Below are positions 26,537 through 33,745 of a stretch of 64,000 nucleotides of DNA, one piece after another; the stretch's first letter is position 1; each line of letters starts with the position of its first letter. Below the pieces are notes generated by a model. That model was not told where the DNA came from. It did not search any database and worked only from the letters and a program-made list of their open reading frames with translations. The position numbers and the translations under genes are program-made. The stretch spans positions 9,659-73,658 of the forward strand of contig JAVBLX010000069.1 of assembly GCA_031553075.1 (NCBI GenBank), read 5' to 3'. The DNA comes from DIGJ01 sp031553075 (GTDB lineage Bacteria > Bacillota > Clostridia > Lachnospirales > Lachnospiraceae).

Positions 26537-27368
26537 ACATTTTTCTTATATATGGTGGAAGATATAAATAAAAAGGTAAATTATCAGGAGAAAAAAAGTT
26601 AAAAGGATTCTTTTCTCCTGATATTATTGACTGCTGATATTGATTAATTACTTCTTTCTGGCATTGGCATAAATTCATGTTTTTCCCCCAAATGGTTTCT
26701 ATATGTAAGATCCCAGGATATTCAGGAACTGTAACTAAAGATAAAACTATTTCGCCAAGTTCTTTTAACTCTTTTAGAGAGTTTCTTGTCACTAAGTAAT
26801 CAAAAATATGTCTGTATATAATATCACAGCACACCCCTTCTGGTGTTAGTAGTTCCTTCAAACGCTTATACATAGAAAACGATTTTTCTTCACCAATTGC
26901 AACTAGGTTAAAGCAATCATTTATAATTAAATCATAGTTATTTTGGCACTGATTAATAAAGTCAATACCATCACTTTCTACAAAATAAAATTTAGGGTTT
27001 GCCATCACCTTTTTTGCATGATCATAATAATTGCCCATGACATCTAATACACAATGATCATAATCACATAGTGTTACTTTTTCAATTGATGGGTATTTCA
27101 AAATTTCATTCGCAGCAAACAAAGACCCGCCACCAATAATAAGTGCTGACGTTGGTTTCATTATAAAACTCATCGGTAAATGTACTAACAATTCATGGTA
27201 AAGACATTGGTAATTTTCGATGTGCTGAATTTCATCATTAATTACTAAAATGTTTCCCAATTCAGGATGCTTGTACAACTCAATATGTTGTATTGAGGAA
27301 TAAATGTGTTCCAATTGATTTAAATCTTGAAGATACAAACTTACTGATTCTTTTTCATAAAAATTCAT
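26526..27368 (-). CDS. Divergent spermidine-synthase-like methyltransferase-fold protein, gene Y of the putative switch
   Basis: 280 aa from ATG 27368 (GGAG 9 bases upstream; a GTG at 27383 is also in frame). It has the SpeE layout: an N-terminal beta region LGNILVINDEIQHIENYQCLYHELLVH, then a Rossmann fold ALIIGGGSLFAANEILKYPSIEKVTLCDYD, VESDGIDFI and DLIINDCFN. Compared with SpeE, GGGDGG is GGGSLF and the catalytic-site DSTDP is DCFNL, so polyamine synthesis is doubtful. It could transfer another group or only bind a SAM-like ligand. It starts 48 bases from the centre of site B. Confidence 0.75.
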   Translation of the reverse strand: MNFYEKESVSLYLQDLNQLEHIYSSIQHIELYKHPELGNILVINDEIQHIENYQCLYHELLVHLPMSFIMKPTSALIIGGGSLFAANEILKYPSIEKVTLCDYDHCVLDVMGNYYDHAKKVMANPKFYFVESDGIDFINQCQNNYDLIINDCFNLVAIGEEKSFSMYKRLKELLTPEGVCCDIIYRHIFDYLVTRNSLKELKELGEIVLSLVTVPEYPGILHIETIWGKNMNLCQCQKEVINQYQQSIISGEKNPFNFFSPDNLPFYLYLPPYIRKMFNV

Positions 27369-27398
27369 TTTGAAATTCTCCACGGTTATATTTGAGGG

Positions 27399-27424
27399 AT
27401 AATGAAGGATAATACTTTATTATC
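27399..27424. repeat. Putative recombination site B
   Basis: ATAATGAAGGATAATA-CTT-TATTATC, centre CTT at 27415-27417. The arms extend to a perfect 10-bp inverted repeat (AAGGATAATA / TATTATCCTT). Read on the minus strand it shares 20 contiguous bases with site A. The recombinase stop codon (27420-27422) lies in its right arm, so recombination at the centre would not damage the recombinase. Confidence 0.65.
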
Positions 27425-28343
27425 CTTTATTAACATCCATAAGATTTCGAGGGTGCTTATTAAACAAAATATCCTTTTGCTTCACATTGGATACATGCGT
27501 ATAGATTTCCGTTGTACTAATTGAGCTATGTCCAAGCATTCGTTGTATATATCGTATATCAACATCCTGTTCCAGTAAGAGAGTGGCGAAGGAATGGCGA
27601 AACATATGCGGTGTAATGTGTTGGCTGATTCCAGCAAGGTTCACATAGTGATTTATCATAAACCGAACAGATTGATCAGATAATTTATGTTGTAACCTAT
27701 TTACAAAAAAGTACCCACATGCAGTAATATCCGCTTTAAATGTTTCCTGATACGAAAGCAAAGCGGAAAGAACGTCTGGATTTCCAATTTGTAGAACTCT
27801 CTCTTTGGCACCCTTTCCATAAATCAATATATTATTGTTCTGAAAATCAATATCGGTTGGCTTTAGGGAACATAGTTCGGATATACGCATTCCAGTAGCA
27901 AATAATAACTCAATGACAGCGATATCTCTGATACAGCAACGGACTTGATACTCGGATTCTGCTTGCTCCTTTTGGACATACAGCTCAGATAAGAAGGCCT
28001 GCATGGAATGAAAGGAAATAGTTTTTGGTAAAAGTTTTGCTTCACGGAAGCGAATGTCCAGTTTGTCAAAGGGATTTTCATTTATTAGTTCCTTATATTC
28101 CATATAGTGAAAAAATGCTTTTAAACTTGCAATTTTACGCTTTACAGTTTTTGGTTTATATTGCTTATGTAAATGAGTTATGTAGCTATCAACAGCATTT
28201 TTAGAAAAGCAATCTAAGTCCTGAGAAAAGGATTTATACTGCCCCATATCAATTTTATAGGCTTTTAAAGTTTTCCTGTCCAAACGTTTCCTGTATTGGC
28301 AATACGCCATGTACTCCATAATGCAATTATCTAAAGTATTCAT
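27420..28343 (-). CDS. Tyrosine recombinase (XerC/D-like integrase)
   Basis: 307 aa. The N-terminal SAM-like core-binding domain (about 1-90) is followed by a catalytic domain with R153 (TGMRISEL), K177 (YGKGAKER), H246 and R249 (HMFRH), H272 (LGHSS) and nucleophile Y281 (TEIYTHV); the complete catalytic set is present. The start is ATG 28343 with GGAG. It ends inside site B and transcribes toward gene Y. It lacks the long N-terminal arm-binding domain of phage integrases, consistent with an inversion or Xer-type enzyme. Confidence 0.92.
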   Translation of the reverse strand: MNTLDNCIMEYMAYCQYRKRLDRKTLKAYKIDMGQYKSFSQDLDCFSKNAVDSYITHLHKQYKPKTVKRKIASLKAFFHYMEYKELINENPFDKLDIRFREAKLLPKTISFHSMQAFLSELYVQKEQAESEYQVRCCIRDIAVIELLFATGMRISELCSLKPTDIDFQNNNILIYGKGAKERVLQIGNPDVLSALLSYQETFKADITACGYFFVNRLQHKLSDQSVRFMINHYVNLAGISQHITPHMFRHSFATLLLEQDVDIRYIQRMLGHSSISTTEIYTHVSNVKQKDILFNKHPRNLMDVNKG

Positions 28344-28345
28344 AA

Positions 28346-28386
28346 GTAGACACTCCTTGTTTTTTTTAACTATTATGAGTGCCTAC
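28346..28386 (-). promoter_or_regulatory. Hairpin covering the recombinase ribosome-binding site
   Basis: On the minus strand GTAGGCACTC (28386-28377) can pair with GAGTGTCTAC (28355-28346) across a 21-base A-rich loop, one mismatch-type pair (G-T). The second arm contains part of the Shine-Dalgarno AAGGAG and ends 2 bases before the ATG, so folding would limit translation. It could also be a protein operator. Confidence 0.5.
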
Positions 28387-28640
28387 GCATAAACTTGTCC
28401 ATACCTTTATTTTTCTGGGAAAAATCGCTTCAACCCTTCCAAACAGTCTTTGGAAGTGTTGCGCTTTTGCCTGCTCAATCTCAAGCTCCTGCAAAACCCA
28501 TTCCACCTGTATTATGCTAATTTCCTTTATATCTTTTGAATCACTTACGCAAAAAGACGTTTTTTATTAGCTGAAAATAAGCAAAAATAGTATTTGGGAC
28601 TGGTAAAAAGGAAAGGCTAAAGATATAATAAATATCGACA

Positions 28641-28695
28641 GAATTTGGAAAACCAAGAATTTGGAAAATCAAGAATTTGGAAAATCAAGAATTTG
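28641..28695 (+). repeat. 16-bp tandem repeat upstream of ktrB
   Basis: Units GAATTTGGAAAACCAA (28641-28656) and GAATTTGGAAAATCAA (28657-28672, 28673-28688), then GAATTTG. It lies 85-139 bases before the ktrB start in a gene-free stretch (28387-28779). Copy number might vary between strains and alter ktrB leader length. Confidence 0.7.
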
Positions 28696-28779
28696 AGGGG
28701 ACGATGTTATGCGCAGACGAATGAAACAGTCATAAACTTTCCCTAAATCAACAGATTGTTGAACAGGAGTATAAATTAT

Positions 28780-30183
28780 ATGAAAGTAAAGGAAAAAAGA
28801 AAAAAACCAATACATCTGACACCTTCCCAAAGTATAATGGCTGGATTTGCTTCAATGATATTGATTGGCGCTTTGCTGCTCACTTTGCCATTTGCCAGCA
28901 AATCGGGGGAAAGTATAGGGTTTCTTAATGCACTCTTTACCGCAACATCTGCAAATTGTGTTACCGGACTGGTAGTGGTAAACACAATGGAGCATTGGAC
29001 CTGGTTTGGGAAGATTATCATTTTATTATTGATACAGTTTGGTGCGTTGGGGTTTATGACGGTCATGACAATTGGCCTGCTTATGACCAGACGTCAGATA
29101 ACCTTGCGGAACCGGCAGGTAATTCAGGCATCATTTAATCAAGATGGCATTGGTGGTATGGTAAGGTTGGTAAGAAATGTCATCTTGACGACAGTCATTT
29201 TTGAATCCGTTGGCGCACTATTACTGGCAATATCATTTTTAGCCAGTTCTTCCATGACAATTGGAGAATCAGTTTATCAGGGAATTTTTCATTCCGTGTC
29301 TGCATTTTGTAATGCCGGCTTTGATAATATGGGAGTGAATGGTTTAATACCTTATCAAAGCAATGTACCTGTCAATTTGATTATTATGGTTTTAATTATT
29401 GCTGGCGGTATTGGCTTTCCGGTATGGGGTGAAATGAGGCATTTTATTAAAAATTCACAAAAAAAGCCGTTGCATTTTCGTATTAAACACTTGAGCCTGC
29501 ACAGTAAAATCGTAATTTGTGTAACGGGTATTCTAATTTTATCAGGTATGGTATTTTTTCTCTTGCTGGAATGGTCCAACCCCAATACGCTTGGCGGTTT
29601 ACCAATTTGGCAGAAAGGACTGGCGGCACTGTTTCAATCTGTCACCTTGCGTACAGCCGGATTTAATACGATCGCGCAGGATGGACTTACGGAAGCATCG
29701 CAGTTTATTTCCTGTATTCTGATGATTATCGGTGGATCCTCCGCCAGTGCGGCGGGGGGTATGAAAACAGTAACCATTGGTATAATTGTTTTTTCGATGT
29801 TGTCAGTATTGAGAGGACGAAATAAATTGGAGGCATTTGGGCGCACACTACCCTTGGATTTGCTCCAAAAGGCACTGACGGTTGTTACTACAATGTTGAT
29901 TGTGGTTTTTGTTTCCACTTTGATATTGTGCTTTACGGAACAGGGGTCGCAATTTCCCCATACTTTTTTGGATTTGTTGTTTGAAAGCTGTTCAGCGGCT
30001 GGTACAGTTGGGGTGACCACTGGGATTACACCATACCTTTCCCCGGCAGGCAAAATAGTAATTACCGTATGTATGTATCTTGGGCGTTTGAGTCCGGTTA
30101 CAGTGGTGATTGCATTAAACACAAGGCTTCAGGCTGGAGCCGATGGTGTGGCATTCCCCAAAGAGCGGGTTATCATTGGATAG
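28780..30183 (+). CDS. ktrB: Potassium uptake protein, TrkH/KtrB family channel subunit
   Basis: 467 aa from ATG 28780 (CAGGAG upstream). It is highly hydrophobic with the four P-loop repeats of the family: TATSANCVTGLVV, SVSAFCNAGFDNMG, SVTLRTAGFNT and CSAAGTVGVTTGITP. The cytoplasmic N-terminus is short and basic. It forms the membrane pore for K+ uptake; the adjoining KtrA supplies the gating ring. The stop is 11 bases from the ktrA start. No c-di-AMP riboswitch is seen upstream. Confidence 0.93.
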   Translation: MKVKEKRKKPIHLTPSQSIMAGFASMILIGALLLTLPFASKSGESIGFLNALFTATSANCVTGLVVVNTMEHWTWFGKIIILLLIQFGALGFMTVMTIGLLMTRRQITLRNRQVIQASFNQDGIGGMVRLVRNVILTTVIFESVGALLLAISFLASSSMTIGESVYQGIFHSVSAFCNAGFDNMGVNGLIPYQSNVPVNLIIMVLIIAGGIGFPVWGEMRHFIKNSQKKPLHFRIKHLSLHSKIVICVTGILILSGMVFFLLLEWSNPNTLGGLPIWQKGLAALFQSVTLRTAGFNTIAQDGLTEASQFISCILMIIGGSSASAAGGMKTVTIGIIVFSMLSVLRGRNKLEAFGRTLPLDLLQKALTVVTTMLIVVFVSTLILCFTEQGSQFPHTFLDLLFESCSAAGTVGVTTGITPYLSPAGKIVITVCMYLGRLSPVTVVIALNTRLQAGADGVAFPKERVIIG

Positions 30184-30194
30184 GAGAGGAAAAG

Positions 30195-30845
30195 ATGAAG
30201 AAAAGAAAACAATATAGTCAATTTGCAGTATTGGGCCTGGGACGATTTGGTATGAGTATTGTGAGAACGCTTTCCGAGAGCGATGTCAATATTATGGCCT
30301 GTGATAATGATGAAATGAAATTACAGCAGGCGGCTGAGTATGCAACTCATGTTGTTCAGGTGGACGTTACGGATGAAAATTCACTGGAAAAATTGGGACT
30401 TGGCAATTTCGAAGTCGTTATATTAGCAATGGGAGAAGATTTTGAGGCATCATTGATTGCTGCCATGATAGCCAAGGAGCATGGAGTAAAGCGCATTATT
30501 GTAAAAGCAGCAAATATTCGGCAAAAGACAATTCTGGAAAGCATTGGGGCAGATGAAGTAATCTTGCCAGAGCATGAGATGGGGGCAAAGCTGGCTCGCA
30601 GGTTAATCGGATCTAATGTAATGGATATATTGGAAGAGTCTGAGTTCTATACAATTAAAGAAATGCGTCCGATGGATGAATGGGTGAATAAAACCATACA
30701 GCATGCGGATATTCGCCGCAAACACAACTTAACCATTTTGGCAATTCGACATGGGGAAAAGCTGATGATTCCGGTGTTACCGGATACGGTGATTAATCAG
30801 GACGATATTTTAATTGCTTTGAGTGATGCCCAAAGCAGTGATTAA
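30195..30845 (+). CDS. ktrA: Potassium uptake protein KtrA/TrkA (RCK subunit)
   Basis: 216 aa from ATG 30195, directly after TAGGAGAGGA. RCK_N Rossmann fold: FAVLGLGRFGMSIVRTLSE, ACDNDEMKLQQAAEYATHVVQVDVTDE, VVILAMGEDFEASL; then RCK_C from about 135 (EFYTIKEMRPMDEWVNKTI). It binds nucleotides (RCK_N) and possibly c-di-AMP (RCK_C) and gates KtrB. Operon with ktrB; a terminator follows. Confidence 0.93.
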   Translation: MKKRKQYSQFAVLGLGRFGMSIVRTLSESDVNIMACDNDEMKLQQAAEYATHVVQVDVTDENSLEKLGLGNFEVVILAMGEDFEASLIAAMIAKEHGVKRIIVKAANIRQKTILESIGADEVILPEHEMGAKLARRLIGSNVMDILEESEFYTIKEMRPMDEWVNKTIQHADIRRKHNLTILAIRHGEKLMIPVLPDTVINQDDILIALSDAQSSD

Positions 30846-30884
30846 GGGATTATTACCAAACCAAGATTCTGGGAGGGAACGGTG

Positions 30885-30922
30885 AAAACGGCTGTGAACG
30901 AATTGCTCACAGCCGTTTTTGC
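30885..30922. terminator. Bidirectional terminator between ktrA and the sensor kinase
   Basis: AAAACGGCTGTGA (30885-30897) pairs perfectly with TCACAGCCGTTTT (30907-30919), 9-base loop, T-run on both strands. It serves ktrA and the convergent kinase gene. Confidence 0.88.
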
Positions 30923-30934
30923 CTGGTTCATTTC

Positions 30935-32272
30935 CTAAATATCCAAAATAATAGAGAATGTAGTCCCTTTATCTATTTCACTACAAACAGTTATTTTGCC
31001 ATTATGTTTTTCCACAATCCATTTCACAATAGACAAACCTAATCCACTCCCATTACGGTCGCGGGATTTATCTACCCGGTAAAAGCGGTCAAACAGGAAT
31101 GGTAAATTCTCTTTGTCGATGCCAATACCGTCATCCGTAATGGTAATTATTAAAAATCCATCCAAGTCTTTTGCATTAATCCAGACGTGACCACCATGAT
31201 TGCCATATTTGACAGCATTAGTAACCAGATTTAACATCATTTGTGTAATCAGGCTTTGGTCCATAAAAAGTTGATATTCCTTTTCCGTTGTATTTAATAA
31301 GGTGATAGAATTGTCCTCTGCCAAATCGAAAAGTTGTTCCAATACGGTATCGATAATTACATTTAGGCTGGTTTGCTCAAACTTGGGCGTGTATTTTCCC
31401 TCCATGCCCCTCGTAAGCATAAGTAGCTGTGAAATAATTACATTCATATGGTGGCACTCATTTAATATAATAGAAAGTGTTTTTTGTGTTTCGGTATTTT
31501 GCTCCATTGCCAAAGACATTTCTGCGTTAGCCATAATGACGGATACGGGAGTCCTTAATTCATGGGATGCGTCAGATGCAAACCGCTTTTCATTTTGAAA
31601 GGATTGTTCCAAATGGTTTAACATTCCATTAAATGTTTCGGCCAATTCGCCAACCTCATCCTTGCAATTAATTTCCGTTATCCGCTTTGATAAGTCACTG
31701 GATTCAATGCTTTTTGCTAAAGCGGTAATGTTGCTAATGGGACGCAAGGCCCTTTTGGCAATTAAAAGGCCTCCCAGAATGGTGACGAGGAAATAGATTG
31801 GCAATACAACGATTAATATTTCCAGCAGGGTATTTCTTAATGTGGCTTCGATGTTTTCCAGAGAACTGCAAATTCGTATTTTAGCGGCAAGCTTCCCATC
31901 ATCGTACGCTATATTGTCATATAAGATCCAATTACTTCCATCCTTACTTATTTTTCTCATTTTATCTTCTATAAAGGGAATATCAAAAAGCCACTGGGAT
32001 GAACGATGAGAATAAACCAATTCATGGTCTGCATCCCATATTAAGGTGGGTAAGTCATAAGATGTTTCAGGATCATTCCAAATGAATAGGGAGGCACTGT
32101 CGCTCTCATAATCTATGTTCATAATTGTTTGGGACATTGCAGCTTGAAGCAGATTCTTCTCACTGCTTAGTAAAGAAATGGAGATTGTTTGGTACAATAT
32201 TGGCAGAAATATAGCTAGTAAAATGGAAGTCAACAAAGTATACCATAATGTCATTTTAATTCGGATTTTCAT
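30935..32272 (-). CDS. Membrane sensor histidine kinase (OmpR-partner class)
   Basis: 445 aa. Membrane helix 8-32, an extracellular domain (about 35-148), a second helix about 150-172, HAMP (about 173-225), HisKA with His237 (SDASHELRTPVS), N-box NLVTNAVKYG, G1 DDGIGID, F-box LPFLFDRFYRVD and G2 GSGLGLSIV. All kinase motifs are intact. It lies 72 bases after the response regulator gene; the spacer holds a copy of the intercistronic hairpin. Next to ktrAB, a role in ion or envelope stress is possible but unproved. Confidence 0.92.
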   Translation of the reverse strand: MKIRIKMTLWYTLLTSILLAIFLPILYQTISISLLSSEKNLLQAAMSQTIMNIDYESDSASLFIWNDPETSYDLPTLIWDADHELVYSHRSSQWLFDIPFIEDKMRKISKDGSNWILYDNIAYDDGKLAAKIRICSSLENIEATLRNTLLEILIVVLPIYFLVTILGGLLIAKRALRPISNITALAKSIESSDLSKRITEINCKDEVGELAETFNGMLNHLEQSFQNEKRFASDASHELRTPVSVIMANAEMSLAMEQNTETQKTLSIILNECHHMNVIISQLLMLTRGMEGKYTPKFEQTSLNVIIDTVLEQLFDLAEDNSITLLNTTEKEYQLFMDQSLITQMMLNLVTNAVKYGNHGGHVWINAKDLDGFLIITITDDGIGIDKENLPFLFDRFYRVDKSRDRNGSGLGLSIVKWIVEKHNGKITVCSEIDKGTTFSIILDI

Positions 32273-32278
32273 TCATGG

Positions 32279-32313
32279 CTCCCATCTGCCCGCTTCAGCG
32301 GACGTACAATCAA
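32279..32313 (-). repeat. Intercistronic hairpin element, copy 2 (upstream of the kinase gene)
   Basis: Read on the minus strand: CTTGATTGTACGT, then CCGCT-GAA-GCGG, then GCAGATGGGAG, where GGGAG is positioned as the kinase ribosome site. It aligns with the element at 15116-15149 over about 35 positions with a few changes, including compensating ones in the stem. Confidence 0.6.
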
Positions 32314-32344
32314 GGCAGTGCATTTTGCAGCCTTAGCATTTCTC

Positions 32345-33022
32345 TCACATTTCCTCATTCCTTAAAATATAACCCGCCCCTCTAATCGTATGAATTAATT
32401 TTTTTTCAAACCCTTTATCTACTTTATTTCTAAGATAGCGGATATAAACATCCACGATGTTAGAATCGTATTCAAATTCGTTATTCCACACATGGTCGGA
32501 TATCTGGGACCGGGTCAAAACGTTGTTTGGATTCCTCATCAAATATTCAAGCAGCGAATATTCCTTTGAGGTTAACTCGATTTTTTTTCCGTTCCGCATT
32601 ACAGCATGCTCGTTAACATTCATACATAAATCTTCAAAAAAGAGGTTGTTATCTTTGCTTTTACTTTGTCTTCGCATAAGAGTGCGGATTCTCGCTAAAA
32701 GTTCTTCAAAGGCAAATGGTTTGACAAGGTAATCATCTGCACCGAGGTTTAATCCGGTGACGCGGTCTTCAATACTGTCTTTCGAAGTCAAAATTAAAAT
32801 ATTTGATTTGTTTCCCTCTGCCCGCAGCTTCTTTAATAATTCTATACCATTCATTTTGGGTAGCATCAGGTCTAAAATGATGCAGTCATAATCTGCACCA
32901 CTGGCATAACTATAGCCCTCCATACCGTCAAAACAGGAATCGAGAGTATAGCCTTCGCTTTTCAATCTCTTGGAAATTACTTCTTGTAAAGATTTATCGT
33001 CTTCAATGAGTAACAATCGCAT
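32345..33022 (-). CDS. Response regulator, OmpR/PhoB family
   Basis: 225 aa from ATG 33022 (GGAGGT 7 bases upstream; a GTG two codons earlier is in frame). Receiver: D8-D9, D51 (CIILDLMLPKMNG), ILTSKDS, DDYLVKPF. C-terminal winged helix: ELTSKEYSLLEYLMRNPNNVLTRSQISDHVW, VDVYIRYLRNKVD and IHTIRGAGYIL. It is the first gene of the pair with the kinase and is likely autoregulated through the inverted repeat upstream. Confidence 0.93.
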   Translation of the reverse strand: MRLLLIEDDKSLQEVISKRLKSEGYTLDSCFDGMEGYSYASGADYDCIILDLMLPKMNGIELLKKLRAEGNKSNILILTSKDSIEDRVTGLNLGADDYLVKPFAFEELLARIRTLMRRQSKSKDNNLFFEDLCMNVNEHAVMRNGKKIELTSKEYSLLEYLMRNPNNVLTRSQISDHVWNNEFEYDSNIVDVYIRYLRNKVDKGFEKKLIHTIRGAGYILRNEEM

Positions 33023-33057
33023 AAACACTACCTCCTTCTTTATTGTATCATAAAAGG

Positions 33058-33104
33058 ATGAAAAACAAATGAGAAAAGTAATCCTTTTCTCATCTGTTTT
33101 TCAT
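33058..33104. promoter_or_regulatory. Long inverted repeat, probable operator of the OmpR-type system
   Basis: ATGAAAAACA-A-ATGAGAAAAG (33058-33078) pairs with CTTTTCTCAT-C-TGTTTTTCAT (33084-33104), one mismatch in 21. On the minus strand it overlaps a likely -35 region, with TACAAT as -10 (about 33046-33051). The half-sites TTTCTCAT and TTTTTCAT spaced about 11 bases are typical of OmpR-family binding. Confidence 0.55.
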
Positions 33105-33215
33105 TTAATCCTGTTAAAATATCCATAGAAGTAGGCTATCCGGGTATTATGACGGGTATTATGAAAACAAGACGCCCGCATTAATAATTCTGTTCTTGAG
33201 AGGAGAATGAAGATA

Positions 33216-33587
33216 ATGTTAGATAAAATATTTAGAAAAAATGATATTATTGCTTCTGCTCTAGATGGCTACCACGTAAGAAACGAGGTTATTGCAAATA
33301 ATATTGCAAACGAGGATACACCTGAATTCAAGAAAAAAACAGTTAAATTTGAAGTTGCATTACAAGATGCAGTAGAAGAATACAGAAAAACCGGCGAACT
33401 TGACTTAAAAGATGTTAAGCCATCTGTTCAGGTGGCGGAGGGCGACTTAAGCTACCGTTTTGATGGCAATAATGTTAATATTGACACGGAAATGGCTGAT
33501 TTGGCAAAGAATCAAATCGATTACTATACTTTGGTGGGTTGCATTGGCTATAAAAATTTGCAGCGTGTTTTGGGCGTTATAAAATAA
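33216..33587 (+). CDS. flgB: Orphan flagellar basal-body rod protein FlgB
   Basis: 123 aa from ATG 33216; an ATG at 33207 is too close to the AGGAG site. The N-terminus carries the rod-protein motif YHVRNEVIANNIANEDTPEFKKKTVKFE, and the C-terminus is NVNIDTEMADLAKNQIDYYTLVGCIGYKNLQRVLGVIK, where the FlgB norm has a helical TEM..La.N.. pattern. Usual length is 120-135 aa. No flgC, fliE or other flagellar structural gene adjoins it, and it has its own terminator. A 12-bp tandem repeat (GGGTATTATGAM twice, 33144-33167) lies upstream. Confidence 0.88.
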   Translation: MLDKIFRKNDIIASALDGYHVRNEVIANNIANEDTPEFKKKTVKFEVALQDAVEEYRKTGELDLKDVKPSVQVAEGDLSYRFDGNNVNIDTEMADLAKNQIDYYTLVGCIGYKNLQRVLGVIK

Positions 33588-33618
33588 TCTCCGGTTTGAC
33601 TTTACATGGGGATGGTGA

Positions 33619-33670
33619 GAAAGGCTGAAAGTTTTGAAAGAACAAGACTTCAGTCTTTCTTCTTTTTCTT
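33619..33670 (+). terminator. Terminator after flgB
   Basis: GAAAGGCTGAA (33619-33629) pairs with TTCAGTCTTTC (33649-33659) with one G-T pair and a 19-base loop; TTCTTTTTCTT follows. Confidence 0.7.
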
Positions 33671-33697
33671 GAACTGGCAGGTAGTCTACGATATAAT
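33669..33697 (+). promoter_or_regulatory. Promoter of the ABC transporter pair
   Basis: TTGAAC (33669-33674), 17 bases, TATAAT (33692-33697), starting in the T-tail of the flgB terminator and 49 bases before the ATPase start. Confidence 0.7.
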
Positions 33698-33745
33698 TTA
33701 TTGGTAAATATTTTAATCAACAAAACACAAACAAGGGGGAAAATA

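Noticed and set aside
25596..27424. Interpretation of sites A and B as direct repeats of an excisable cassette
   Set aside because: The arms do read as direct repeats (16 and 7 bases), but the central bases AAG and CTT would mismatch in direct alignment, while they match exactly when inverted; inversion is the better model, though not proved.
28379..28570. 63-codon plus-strand frame upstream of ktrB
   Set aside because: No ribosome site and composition not coding-like; the opposite strand looks more like a gene remnant.
28641..28695. CRISPR array
   Set aside because: Units are only 16 bp and directly abut each other without spacers, and no cas genes occur.
28696..28702. Right attachment site matching the tRNA-Arg 3' end
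   Set aside because: Only GGGGACG (7 bases) matches, which is expected by chance; no longer match was seen.
28571..28779. c-di-AMP (ydaO) riboswitch upstream of ktrB
   Set aside because: The conserved riboswitch segments are absent; the region is A/T-rich with a tandem repeat.
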